Source: Streptomyces albidus (ex Kaewkla and Franco 2022)
GTDB taxonomy: Bacteria; Actinomycetota; Actinomycetes; Streptomycetales; Streptomycetaceae
Length of the DNA stretch: 33,718 nt
Assembly (NCBI RefSeq): GCF_013870515.1
Contig: NZ_JACBXA010000039.1
Span: 1-33,718 of the forward strand
Reading direction: 5' to 3'
Below are positions 8,685 to 16,908 of this stretch, piece by piece. The notes under the pieces are model-generated. The model ran no database searches. It had not been told where the DNA came from and worked only from the letters and a program-made list of their open reading frames with translations. Every line of letters begins with the position of its first letter. Position 1 is the stretch's first letter. The position numbers and the translations under genes are program-made.

Positions 8685-9091
8685 ACGGCCAATCCGCCGT
8701 CACGCGGGGGGCTGGTCAGATGCTCTCCGATCCGGGCGACCAGATCGCGCATGCGTCCTCCGACGAGGCCCGCGTCGACGCCCTCGTCCGCCAGAACCGC
8801 CAGGTGTGCGCCGGCTCCCGCCGCCATCAGGTACATGAAGCCGCCGTTCACCTCGATGACGACCATCCTCATGCGCCCGTCGCTGTGCGGGAATTCAGCG
8901 GCCACGGCCGAGGACAGGCTCTGCAGCCCCGAACCGATCGCGGCCAGCCGGTCGGCGGTGTCGGTGTCCGTGCTGTGCTTCGCCATGCACAGACCGTCGG
9001 AGGAGAGCACCACCACGTAACGGGTCTGGGGGACGCTCTCCGCCAGATCCTTCAGCATCCAGTCCATGTCGGCACGCCGCTCCATGCTCAC
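8681..9091 (-). CDS. cvnB: Conservon roadblock/LC7 protein CvnB
   Basis: A 136-residue roadblock/LC7 domain protein. The core runs from LKDLAESVPQTRYVVVLSSDGL to MVVIEVNGGFMYLMAAGAGAHLAVLAD, the standard order of strands and helices. Members of this family regulate small GTPases, often as activators of MglA-like proteins, so CvnD is its expected partner. The GTG start at 9091 overlaps the cvnA stop (GTGA); an ATG two codons later is an alternative. No membrane segment is present. Confidence 0.93.
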   Translation of the reverse strand: MSMERRADMDWMLKDLAESVPQTRYVVVLSSDGLCMAKHSTDTDTADRLAAIGSGLQSLSSAVAAEFPHSDGRMRMVVIEVNGGFMYLMAAGAGAHLAVLADEGVDAGLVGGRMRDLVARIGEHLTSPPRDGGLAV

Positions 9092-10755
9092 TCACCCTCA
9101 TCTGACGACGTGTCATCGTTGCCGCGGGCCGGAGCCGTCTTCCGTACCTCACCGGACAGGCCACTCTGCAAATCGGCCATCCACAGGCCGGGCGCCGGCT
9201 CGTCCGCCGCGGGCTCGCGCCCCTGGCTGTCCGGCGCGGAGCCGGAGGGGCGTCCTGAGGCGGTGCCGGGGTCGGGGCTGCGGCGGCGACGCTGCGGCAG
9301 ACCGTTGGCCGTGCGCTCGACAACTGTCGGTGTCTCGTCCTGCACTTCGTCTTCCTGCCGTGCGGGGGCGGCCTCCGGAAGCCAGGGTTCGTGGAGCCGG
9401 GCAGCTGTCGTGTGAGTCGCGTCCTGAACCGACGCGTCATGGCCACCGGCACGTACGCCCGGTTCCGCGGGGTCCGGCGTTCCTACGTGCGCCGGGGTCT
9501 CCGCGTGCGGCCGGGACGCCTCGGGGGAGTTGGACGGCCCTGCGGAACCGCCCACCCGGCGCGGTGTCTCCGCACCGGGCGTCGCGCCGATGCCGTGGGC
9601 GAGCACGGTCGTCGGAGCGGTGGTGATCAGCTTCTTGGGCACGACCAGGACCGCGCGCACACCGCCGTACGCCGAAGGCGGCAGGGAGACCTGGAAGTCG
9701 TAGGCCTGCGCGAGGCGCCCGACCACGGCCAGACCGAGTCGCGGCGCCTCGCCGAGGTCGTTCAGGTCGATGCCCGCCTGTGCTTCCTTGAGCCGCTGCT
9801 CGGCACGCCCGCGTGCCTCCTCGCTCAGGCCGACGCCGCCGTCCTCGATCTCGATGGCGATGCCGGCGTGCACCTCGCCCGCGGTCAGGTGGACCCGTGC
9901 CTTCGGCGGCGAGTACCGCGTCGCGTTGTCCAGCAGTTCGGCGAGCGCGTGGATGAGCGGCTCCACCGCCGGACCGACGACGGCCACGTCGGCGACCGAG
10001 TGCAACTCCACACGCTGGTAGTCCAGTACGCGCGACATCGCGCCGCGCAGCACGCTGTAGACCGGGACCGCCTTGCTCCACTGCCTGCCCGGCCGCGCAC
10101 CGCCGAGAACGGCGATGCTGTCGGCGAGACGGCCGATCAGCGCGGTGCCGTGGTCGAGGCGCAGCAGGTCCGCGAAGAAGTCCGGGTGCTGGCCGTGCCG
10201 GTCCTCCATGCCCCGCAGGTCGGTCGCCTGCCGGTGGACGATGGCCTGGACGCGGCGGGCCACGTTGACCACACCGCGCTGTGCGGAGTCGCGAAGGGTC
10301 TCCTCGGCCTGGACGGCCTCGACCACCGAACGCATCAACTCCTGGTGCGCTGCCTGGAATTCAGCGCTGAGACCTTCACCGGTGGGCATGGAGGCCAGGA
10401 CGTCCTCGGCGAACTCGCCTTCCTGCAGGCGCTCCACCGCTTCGGGAAGTCTGTCCTTGGCCAACTGCACGGTGGCGAGTTCCTGCTGGTGCATCCGGCG
10501 CCGGAGCATGGCCAGCTCCTCGGCGTGCTGAGCCCGGAGCATGTCCAACGCCCGCCCACGGCGTGCGACTTCAGCTGCGATGATCCCGACGGCCACGGTC
10601 GCGACCAGACCGCACACGGCGACGGCGATCCGCGCCTTCTCGGGGACGAGAGCGATGGCGATGCCTGCGGAAACGGTCATCGCGACAGCCGGCAGCAACC
10701 ACACGAGCACCGGCCCAGACCGTTGACCGCCGGGTGACGATCCGGCTCGAATCAT
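9088..10755 (-). CDS. cvnA: Conservon sensor histidine kinase-like protein CvnA
   Basis: A 555-residue membrane sensor protein. Two hydrophobic segments near the N terminus (VLVWLLPAVAMTVSAGIAIA and IAVAVCGLVATVAVGIIAA) have almost no extracellular loop between them. A long helical region follows, then an HATPase_c domain with N box LAELLDNATRYSPP, G1 DGGVGLS and G2 RLGLAVVGRLA. The last 180 or so residues are proline-, alanine- and glutamate-rich and probably disordered. An ATG at 10755 is preferred because GAGGA lies 7-8 bases upstream; an upstream in-frame start would add 30 residues. It heads the cvnABCDE operon. Whether it phosphorylates anything is unclear, as conservons have no cognate response regulator. 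Confidence 0.93.
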   Translation of the reverse strand: MIRAGSSPGGQRSGPVLVWLLPAVAMTVSAGIAIALVPEKARIAVAVCGLVATVAVGIIAAEVARRGRALDMLRAQHAEELAMLRRRMHQQELATVQLAKDRLPEAVERLQEGEFAEDVLASMPTGEGLSAEFQAAHQELMRSVVEAVQAEETLRDSAQRGVVNVARRVQAIVHRQATDLRGMEDRHGQHPDFFADLLRLDHGTALIGRLADSIAVLGGARPGRQWSKAVPVYSVLRGAMSRVLDYQRVELHSVADVAVVGPAVEPLIHALAELLDNATRYSPPKARVHLTAGEVHAGIAIEIEDGGVGLSEEARGRAEQRLKEAQAGIDLNDLGEAPRLGLAVVGRLAQAYDFQVSLPPSAYGGVRAVLVVPKKLITTAPTTVLAHGIGATPGAETPRRVGGSAGPSNSPEASRPHAETPAHVGTPDPAEPGVRAGGHDASVQDATHTTAARLHEPWLPEAAPARQEDEVQDETPTVVERTANGLPQRRRRSPDPGTASGRPSGSAPDSQGREPAADEPAPGLWMADLQSGLSGEVRKTAPARGNDDTSSDEGE

Positions 10756-11493
10756 CAGGATCCTCAAATCGATCGAAAAGCTGGTGAGGGCGATGTAGGG
10801 CAGCGCGGCAGGCCCGTCAGAGGGTTGCCCCGCGCACAATCCCAAGTCGGCGTAAGGGCAGAGGTGTTGCGACGGCCCTACCGATCCTCGGCAGCATAGT
10901 CGGAACCGATCATCTGTGACACAAGGTCTCCGAACATGTGCACTTCGCAGTCCAAATCGCTTCGGGAATAGTGCAGGTCAGGTCAGGAGAAGCTGAATCG
11001 CCCGAAAAGTGAGCCAGGCAGACAGGTGCTCCCGGCAACGAAAAACGGAATGCGGCGAGGGCGCGGGGATCACCTGAATATGCGCTCTGGCAGGAATCCG
11101 CCGTAGAGAGCCTGTATTGGGCATCGCGCAGAGGTGATTCCAAGCACAGAAGAGTCCCGGCCGAGTCTGACGCAGCTCAACCAACCGGTCAGTACGGCGG
11201 ATTGCGTGAAGAACCGGCGCACGTTCCATGGTGCTGAAGTCCCGGCGCCGGATGATCAAGGTCCCGGTCCACGTGGATGGGACGGCGGTGCGCATTCGCC
11301 GTGCTCCCTCGGCCGGCCCCGGCGCGATCGCGAAGCGGAGCCGTCGGGCCTTGCGGCAGAGGGTCGTCGGCGGCCTCGGGGTCCTCCGGTGTGACGTGCT
11401 CCGGCCCGCGTGGTGCCGGGACGATCTTTTTCATAGGGTGGGGCCCCAGGTTCGGACAGAAGCCTCTGGAACGCTGCTGCCCGGAGACCTGTC
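10756..11493. other. Divergent intergenic region (738 bp)
   Basis: This gap lies between the conservon (minus strand) and the STAS-PAS-ANTAR gene (plus strand), so it should contain two divergent promoters. Small open frames here, such as 11228-11497 plus and 11189-11434 minus, have arginine-rich shadow-like compositions and no convincing ribosome site, so I call none of them. A run of T followed by CATAGGGTGGGG at about 11425-11443 is promoter-like, but I cannot assign a sigma factor. Confidence 0.45.
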
Positions 11494-12681
11494 ATGAACC
11501 GAGACCTGTCGGCCACGATCACGCTGGACGCCCCCACCGCGTACGCCCCGACGGGACGTGTCGTGGTGCTGCGCCCTGCCGGTCGCCTCGACAGCGTCAA
11601 CTGCCGTGCGTTCGAGGCCCAGTTGACGGAAATCGGCCGTGCGGACCTCGTCGTCGACCTCTCCGATGTGACGCTCCTGAGCGCGGCCGCCGTCGCCATG
11701 CTGACCCGCTTCGGCAAGCGGTGCCACGCGGAGGGCCGCTCCCTCCTCCTCGCCGCCGCCCCGGATCCGGTCGCCGCGTTCCTCCGGCGCGCCCGCCACG
11801 ACGACGATGCGACACCCGCCTCGTACGACGATCTCCTGGCGGCGTTCGACGCGATCCGGAACTGCTCCGCGGCCACGCAGAATGAGGACGACGGGAGTTC
11901 CGGCGACGGGCGACCGCCGATGCAACACCCCACGACCGGGCCCGACTTCGAAGCCGTCTTCCGCGCGTCCACCAGTCCGCTGCTGATCCTGGATCCCGCG
12001 CTGATCATCCGGGAGTTGAACGCCGCCTACTCCATGGTCACCCGCCGGGAACCCGACGAACTCATCGGCCGGCACGTCTTCGACGTCTTCCCCGACAACC
12101 CCGACGACCCCCAGGCCGACGGGGTGCGGAACTCGAGCGCCTCCTTCCAACGCGTCATCGACCACGGGGTCGCCGACGCGATGAAGGTGCAGAGGTACGA
12201 CATCCCCTGGGGCGAGGAGAGACGATTCACCGAGAAGTACTGGAGCCCCGTCAACAGCCCTCTCCTCTCGCCCGACCGCGAACTGACGGGACTGCTGCAC
12301 CACGTCGAGGAGGTCACCGGCTTCCAGCAGCACCTCGCGGAGGTGACCCACGCCTACGAGCGGACCGACACCCCGACGACCGGTACCCATCGAGCCGACG
12401 CCCAGCGGCAGTTCGCCCAGTACATCGCCCAGGCCCAACTGGCACGTGACCGGTACGGGGATCTTCAGGAGGAGGTCGCCCAGCTCAAGCAGGCCTTGCA
12501 CTCCCGCTCAGTCATCGACCAGGCCCTCGGCATCATCATGGGCGAACGCTCGTGCTCCTCGGACGACGCCTTCCAGGTACTGGTCAGGGTCTCCCAGCAC
12601 TCCAACGCCAAGCTCCGCGACATCGCCCACGCCCTCGTCCGCCGGGCCACCGCCAGTGACAAGGGCTCCACCTCGCGCTGA
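11494..12681 (+). CDS. STAS-PAS-ANTAR regulator (putative RNA-binding antiterminator)
   Basis: A 395-residue cytosolic regulator with three domains. Residues about 20-115 form a STAS domain (VVVLRPAGRLDSVNCRAF ... LVVDLSDVTLLSAAAVAML), though the usual phosphorylatable Ser is not obvious. Residues about 150-275 form a PAS domain (FRASTSPLLILDPALIIREL). The last 60 residues are an ANTAR domain (LHSRSVIDQALGIIMGERSCSSDDAFQVLV), which binds paired hexaloop hairpins in RNA to prevent termination. The combination suggests a sensor that joins ligand or anti-sigma type protein signalling to RNA-level control. It stands alone, ends just before a bidirectional terminator, and its target transcripts are unknown. 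Confidence 0.9.
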   Translation: MNRDLSATITLDAPTAYAPTGRVVVLRPAGRLDSVNCRAFEAQLTEIGRADLVVDLSDVTLLSAAAVAMLTRFGKRCHAEGRSLLLAAAPDPVAAFLRRARHDDDATPASYDDLLAAFDAIRNCSAATQNEDDGSSGDGRPPMQHPTTGPDFEAVFRASTSPLLILDPALIIRELNAAYSMVTRREPDELIGRHVFDVFPDNPDDPQADGVRNSSASFQRVIDHGVADAMKVQRYDIPWGEERRFTEKYWSPVNSPLLSPDRELTGLLHHVEEVTGFQQHLAEVTHAYERTDTPTTGTHRADAQRQFAQYIAQAQLARDRYGDLQEEVAQLKQALHSRSVIDQALGIIMGERSCSSDDAFQVLVRVSQHSNAKLRDIAHALVRRATASDKGSTSR

Positions 12682-12829
12682 CGGCACCGCGCGGGACAGG
12701 GGCAACTGGCCCCGGACGTCGACCGGTTGGGCCGGGTCCGCGGACGGATGGCCTCCCGCCGGGGATGCCCGGGGTGTGCCCCGGCGGTGCCCGGGGATGT
12801 CCGGCGATCAGGCTGAGGTGCCTGGCGGG

Positions 12830-12865
12830 CGCCGCCACCACCTGACAGCGCAGGTAGTGGCGGCG
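12830..12865. terminator. Bidirectional hairpin between convergent genes
   Basis: The arms at 12830-12844 and 12851-12865 pair over 15 positions with one mismatch around a six-base loop. The hairpin lies between the convergent ends of the ANTAR regulator and the sigma factor gene. No long T run follows, as is common in Streptomyces, so it is called on stem quality and position. Confidence 0.65.
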
Positions 12866-12907
12866 TACCTCTGCGGATGCGGGACGGGGAATCCGGGCGC
12901 GACCCCG

Positions 12908-14152
12908 TCAGCGGGACAAGCGGGTGTTGAGCCGGGCGGCCTGGCGCGTCAGATGGTCGCGCTCGGCGAGGTTGGGCGCCTGCTGGGCCGCCTCTGCGTA
13001 CAGCCGTGCTGCCGTCTCCAGGTCACCGTCGCGCTCGTGGAGGTACGCCGCCACCGCGGTGCGGCGGGGCAGGGGCCCCTTGCTCGACGAGTTCGGGGAG
13101 GAGTCGTCCAGCGCCGCGAGCGCTGCCAGCCCGGCGCGCGGCCCGTCGGCCTCGCCGACGGCCACCGCGCGGTTGAGCCGGACGACCGGGTTGTCGGTCA
13201 GGCGCGCGAGCTCGTCGTACCACTCGACGATCTGCACCCAGTCCGTCTCCTCGGCGGCGGGCGCGTCAGCGTGGAGTGCCGCGATGGCGGCCTGGGCCTG
13301 GTATTCGCCCAGCCGGTCGAGGGCGAGGGCCGCCTGCAGTATCTCGACGCCCTCGGCGATGGCCCCGGTGTCCCAACGGCCGCGGTCCTGCTCGGCGAGC
13401 GGCACCAGACTGCCGTCGGGCGCGGTCCGGGTGGCACGCCGGGCGTGGTGGAGCAGCATGAGGGCGAGCAGCCCCGCCACCTCGGGATGGTCGAACGCGG
13501 CGGCGAGCTGCCGGGTGAGCCGGACGGCCTCGGCGGCGAGGTCGACGTCGCCCGAGTAGCCCTCGTTGAAGACCAGGTAGAGGACGCGCAGCACGGTGGC
13601 GACGTCGCCGGGCTGGTCGAACCTTCCCCGAGCCCTCCGAGCAGGGGAGACCCCGTTGTCGGAGAGCGTCCGCTTGGCCCGGCTGATGCGCTGCGCCATG
13701 GTCGCCTCCGGCACCAGGTAGGCCTGGGCGATCTGGCGGGTGGTCAGCCCGCCCACGGCGCGCAGCGTGAGCGCGACCGCGGACGACGGCGTCAACGACG
13801 GGTGGGCGCACAGGAAGTAGAGCTGGAGCGTGTCGTCCACCGCAGGCACGGACCCGGGCACCGGCTCCTCCTCGACGAGGTCCTCACGCCGGCGGCGGGC
13901 GGCGTCGGCGCGCGTCGCGTCGAGGAACTTGCGCCAGGCGACGGTGACCAGCCACCCCTTGAGGTCCCGCACGGACTCTCCGCTGCTCGAAGAGCCCGGG
14001 GACGGGTCGGCCGTCCCGATCCGGAGCGCCTCGATCAGGGCCTCCTGCACGGCGTCCTCGGCCGCCGCGAAGTCGGCTCCGCGGCGGACGAGGACGGCGA
14101 GCACACTCGGCACGAGGCTCCGGAGCAGTGCCTCGTTCATCTCAGAGGTCAC
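12908..14152 (-). CDS. ECF42-type RNA polymerase sigma factor
   Basis: A 414-residue ECF sigma factor with a long C-terminal extension. Sigma region 2 spans about residues 10-90 (FAAAEDAVQEALIEAL, DLKGWLVTVAWRKFLDATR) and region 4 about 115-170 (LTTRQIAQAYLVPEATMAQRISRAKR). The remaining half is a helical, TPR-like domain that replaces a classical anti-sigma partner in the ECF42 group. GTG at 14152 overlaps the stop of the DGPF gene (GTGA); ATG at 14140 is an alternative with better ribosome-site spacing. The DGPF partner upstream is the hallmark neighbour of ECF42, and the candidate promoter at 14607-14633 suggests self-regulation. The regulon and signal are unknown. Confidence 0.93.
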   Translation of the reverse strand: MTSEMNEALLRSLVPSVLAVLVRRGADFAAAEDAVQEALIEALRIGTADPSPGSSSSGESVRDLKGWLVTVAWRKFLDATRADAARRRREDLVEEEPVPGSVPAVDDTLQLYFLCAHPSLTPSSAVALTLRAVGGLTTRQIAQAYLVPEATMAQRISRAKRTLSDNGVSPARRARGRFDQPGDVATVLRVLYLVFNEGYSGDVDLAAEAVRLTRQLAAAFDHPEVAGLLALMLLHHARRATRTAPDGSLVPLAEQDRGRWDTGAIAEGVEILQAALALDRLGEYQAQAAIAALHADAPAAEETDWVQIVEWYDELARLTDNPVVRLNRAVAVGEADGPRAGLAALAALDDSSPNSSSKGPLPRRTAVAAYLHERDGDLETAARLYAEAAQQAPNLAERDHLTRQAARLNTRLSR

Positions 14153-14556
14153 TCCGTGATGGTGGGCGGCTCGGTCAGGAACGGGCGCAGCTCGAGCCAC
14201 TCGTGGATCGGCTTGCCGCCCGCGCCAGGAGCGGCGGACAGTTCCCCGGCCAGCTCGACGGCACGCTCGTAGCTGTCGACGTCGATCACCATCCAGCCGG
14301 CGATGAGGTCCTTGGTCTCCGCGAACGGGCCGTCGGTGACCGGCGGCCGGCCCTCGCCCTCGTACCGGACCCACGTTCCCTCAGGAGCCAGCGCCTGACC
14401 GTCGACGAACTCGCCGGTCCCTTCGAGCCTGGCCGCGAAGTCCTGCATGTACTTCACGTGGGCCGAGATCTCCTCCGGCGTCCACTTGTCCATGGGCACG
14501 TCGTTCACCGCCGCAGGGGCGCCGCGGTAGTGCTTGAGCAGCAGATACTTGGCCAT
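14149..14556 (-). CDS. DGPF/YCII-related protein, ECF42 partner
   Basis: A 135-residue YCII-superfamily protein with the namesake motif (VTDGPFAETKDLIAGWMVIDVDSYERAVE, quoted only as a description: DGPFAETK is the key part). The N terminus MAKYLLLKHYRG is the first strand of the ferredoxin-like fold. DGPF proteins are almost always encoded beside ECF42-type sigma genes and are their main regulon members; a biochemical activity has not been established to my knowledge. The ATG at 14556 has GAGGAG five to eight bases upstream, and the stop overlaps the sigma gene start, so the pair is one operon. Confidence 0.92.
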   Translation of the reverse strand: MAKYLLLKHYRGAPAAVNDVPMDKWTPEEISAHVKYMQDFAARLEGTGEFVDGQALAPEGTWVRYEGEGRPPVTDGPFAETKDLIAGWMVIDVDSYERAVELAGELSAAPGAGGKPIHEWLELRPFLTEPPTITE

Positions 14557-14606
14557 CGTGTTCTCCTCGGTGCCGGTGCGACCATTTTGGTCGCCTTCAC
14601 TGCGGG

Positions 14607-14633
14607 GACGGAGCCGATCGCGGCTTCTCGACA
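14607..14633 (-). promoter_or_regulatory. Candidate ECF42-dependent promoter
   Basis: On the minus strand TGTCGA (14633-14628) is followed after exactly 17 bases by CGTC (14610-14607). This matches the -35 TGTCGA and -10 CGA/TC elements reported for ECF42 promoters in Streptomyces venezuelae, as I remember them. It lies about 50 bases upstream of the DGPF start, the right place for an autoregulated operon promoter. A 7-bp inverted repeat, GCGACCA with TGGTCGC, occupies 14578-14594 in the predicted 5' leader. Confidence 0.7.
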
Positions 14634-15112
14634 CCCCCGGCCGAACTTTTTTCGACGTCCTTGTAGAGCCGGGCTGAGCCGCCTCGAGGTGCCCGGCCGC
14701 GGAGCGGTGCGAGGGCGCGGCGAGGCACGGCGCCGAGACCATGATCGCCGAAGAGCTCGACGCCGAGGCCCGCGCCGACGCGGCGCACCAGCGCAGTGCG
14801 CGGCAGTCCCGGTTGCCGGCGTCCACACCCGGCAGGCTGCGGAATCCCAATTCAGCCTGCTGCAGCCCTACTTGCCTGACTGCCCCGAAGCCACCTGGTT
14901 GGGCGCCTGCTTCGGGCAGGTGTGCCCCCTCACCTGGCTTCCCGGAACGGCGCCGGGGTCAATGCCCCGCCGTGGTGGCGAGGTTCCAGCGCTGCCTGCT
15001 CGTGGCGCGGCGCTGTGCGAGAGCGTCCAGGTCCAACCCCCTCGGTCGCGGGTACGCTGCCGCAGCAAGAACTGTTGTGTCCACGACAAGAGCCTCACTC
15101 GGAGAGCCCTTT
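14634..15112. other. Intergenic region between DGPF operon and M23 gene
   Basis: No gene is supported in this divergent gap. An open plus-strand frame runs through it into the peptidase gene from 14741, but its residues before the signal peptide are not protein-like and no ribosome site precedes the early start. The region should contain the promoter for the M23 gene; none was identified with confidence. Confidence 0.45.
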
Positions 15113-15673
15113 ATGAAGAAGCGAACCGGCATCGTGCTGGGCATGATCCTCGTGGCGGGAGCGGCTGCACCGGTCGCGTCCGCCGCGGAGCCGCAGGCGA
15201 CGAACTTCCAACTCCCCTTCACCTGCGGGGACGCCTGGAGACTCGACACCTGGGGCCACAACCCCGCGCTGGACATGGTCCACGAGCCCGACCAGCACGG
15301 GACCGAAGGCGCGCTGCTGATCGCGTCGGAGGCCGGCACCGTCAACATGTCGTTCTGGCACGACAACGCGGGCAACGTGGTCCAGATCAACCACGGCGAC
15401 GGCCACTTCACCACGTACATCCACATGCAGTCGCGGTCCGTCAACGTGGGCGACTCCGTCGCTCAGGGCCAGGAGATCGGCTTCGTCGGACGGACAGGCG
15501 CGGGAGCCAACGACCACCCCCACCTCCACTTCGAGCTCGGCTTCGACGCCAACGGCGACGGGCAGGCCTCCTGGGGCAAAGCCGACTCCGAGCGGGTCAA
15601 CGCCTCCTTCAACGGGGCCGAGTACGCCGGAGCTAGCCAGACCTGGCGGAACGTCGTGAGCAACAACTGCTGA
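15113..15673 (+). CDS. Secreted M23 (LytM-like) metallopeptidase
   Basis: A 186-residue secreted protein. A Sec signal peptide (KKR, then a hydrophobic run, then VASAAEP with likely cleavage after ASA, about residue 24) precedes one peptidase M23 domain. Candidate zinc ligands are the His and Asp in GHNPALDM and the HxH pair in DHPHLHFELG, with the catalytic-core context GDGHFTTYIHM also intact. Such enzymes cut peptide cross-links in peptidoglycan or act as secreted lysins. No LysM or other wall-binding domain is present. GGAGAG six to seven bases before ATG 15113 fixes the start. Two Cys residues (CGD and the C-terminal NNC) could form a disulfide. Confidence 0.9.
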   Translation: MKKRTGIVLGMILVAGAAAPVASAAEPQATNFQLPFTCGDAWRLDTWGHNPALDMVHEPDQHGTEGALLIASEAGTVNMSFWHDNAGNVVQINHGDGHFTTYIHMQSRSVNVGDSVAQGQEIGFVGRTGAGANDHPHLHFELGFDANGDGQASWGKADSERVNASFNGAEYAGASQTWRNVVSNNC

Positions 15674-15995
15674 CAGGGACCCCGCACTTCGGCCGGACTG
15701 CCCTCGGCCCCCTCGGTTCGCTGCGTCCCGGAGACCCCGAAAGTCACCGGGCGCACGGCCGTCGGGGCCGTCCGCGTTCCCTGCAAGCTGAGAACGGTTC
15801 CACGACAGTCGAGCCGGCCCCGGACCACGTGCCGAGGGCGCCCTGGTCGGAGGCGACCCGCCCGAACCGAGCAGCCTGTCGACCGCTTCCCGCACCGACG
15901 AACGCGCCGCACGGTTCGTTCGAGGGGGCAAGCCCGGTCACCACGGCCGCTCAAGGGTGCCGGGCTCTTCGTCGATCACGGCTTGCGGACAGGCC
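15674..15995. other. Convergent intergenic region (322 bp)
   Basis: This stretch lies between the ends of the M23 gene and the exported EEP-fold gene. Open frames on both strands are shadow-like in composition and have no ribosome sites. I see no strong hairpin and no gene. Confidence 0.4.
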
Positions 15996-16832
15996 TCACG
16001 CGCGCCGAATCTGCATCATGGCGACCCTTGCGTGGTGGTTGTCGACGTGCATGGGGACGGACTTGGTCCCGGTCAGCCGGATCTCCGTGCCGTTGGTGCC
16101 GGGAACCCAGGCGATCTGATCGATCCCGCGGCTGAACGCGCGCTTTTCGCGTTCGGGCAGGAGCAGTGGCATCGGGCTGCGATTCACGTCGCCGGTCCAG
16201 ATCACCGGGTAGCCCTGCGAGTGCCAGTGGTCGAGCACGTCGTCACGATGACTGCGGAAGTGCCGTGCCCACATGCGGCCCCGCCAAGCCTCGTGGGGGT
16301 CGTCCTTGCCGTTCCACGCTCCGGCGACGTAGTGGGTGTTGACGAACACGAACCTCAGCTGCGGATCGCTTGCCAGCTCCAGCACAGCCTCGGTGATGAC
16401 GCGATTCGGGGACACGTCATCCATTCCGCCATGGACGGGGGTGACCCTGCGATCGGCGACGTTGAACTCCGTGGGAATCGACATCGGAACTCGATGAGCC
16501 GCTTTGTCTGTCTCGAAGACGTTCCGAAAGCCGTTGCCGAAGTGCTCGTTGATCCAGCGCGGCTCCCGGCCGTCGTCGTCTCCCTCGCCGATCTCCTGCC
16601 AGCCCACGAGCGGCTTGGCGAGCCGGCCGCCAATCGTCACTGCGTGACGGACATCGCGAATGGCCCGTTCTCGCTGATCGAGGTGCTTGCGTCCGATGTT
16701 GGCGGTGACGACCACGAGGCGCTTCCAGCCGGTGGCCGCGCCGACACCGCTGGCGGCGGCCAGTGCTGCGCCGGCCCCGAGAACGGCGCCGCCTCCCAGC
16801 ACGAGGGCGCGTCTTCTGCTGATCGATTCCAT
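15996..16832 (-). CDS. Tat-exported endonuclease/exonuclease/phosphatase-fold protein
   Basis: A 278-residue protein with a twin-arginine signal (ISRRRALVLGGG, then an Ala-rich hydrophobic stretch to about residue 33). The mature part has the order of the EEP superfamily: VVTANIG (strand 1, metal Asn), WQEIGEGD (catalytic Glu), VFVNTHY, TGDVNRSP (Asp/Asn pair) and a final DNHHARVA in place of the standard SDHxP. The enzymes hydrolyse phosphodiesters or phosphomonoesters in DNA, lipids or other molecules; the substrate cannot be told, but export suggests an extracellular nucleic acid or phospholipid. ATG 16832 is chosen because AAGGGA lies six bases upstream; a GTG five codons earlier is less likely. 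Confidence 0.85.
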   Translation of the reverse strand: MESISRRRALVLGGGAVLGAGAALAAASGVGAATGWKRLVVVTANIGRKHLDQRERAIRDVRHAVTIGGRLAKPLVGWQEIGEGDDDGREPRWINEHFGNGFRNVFETDKAAHRVPMSIPTEFNVADRRVTPVHGGMDDVSPNRVITEAVLELASDPQLRFVFVNTHYVAGAWNGKDDPHEAWRGRMWARHFRSHRDDVLDHWHSQGYPVIWTGDVNRSPMPLLLPEREKRAFSRGIDQIAWVPGTNGTEIRLTGTKSVPMHVDNHHARVAMMQIRRA

Positions 16833-16908
16833 GGGTTTCCCTTCCACGCGGGGTGGGTGAATCCGCGACGAGCTCCGAGTGTCTTGACCGATGGGTGAAG
16901 CCGGGCCC

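Noticed and set aside
12446..14272. A 608-codon plus-strand frame
   Set aside because: It is a shadow of the ANTAR gene end and the antisense of the sigma factor.
14741..15112. N-terminal extension of the M23 peptidase
   Set aside because: A clear signal peptide starts at ATG 15113 with a good ribosome site; an extension would bury it.
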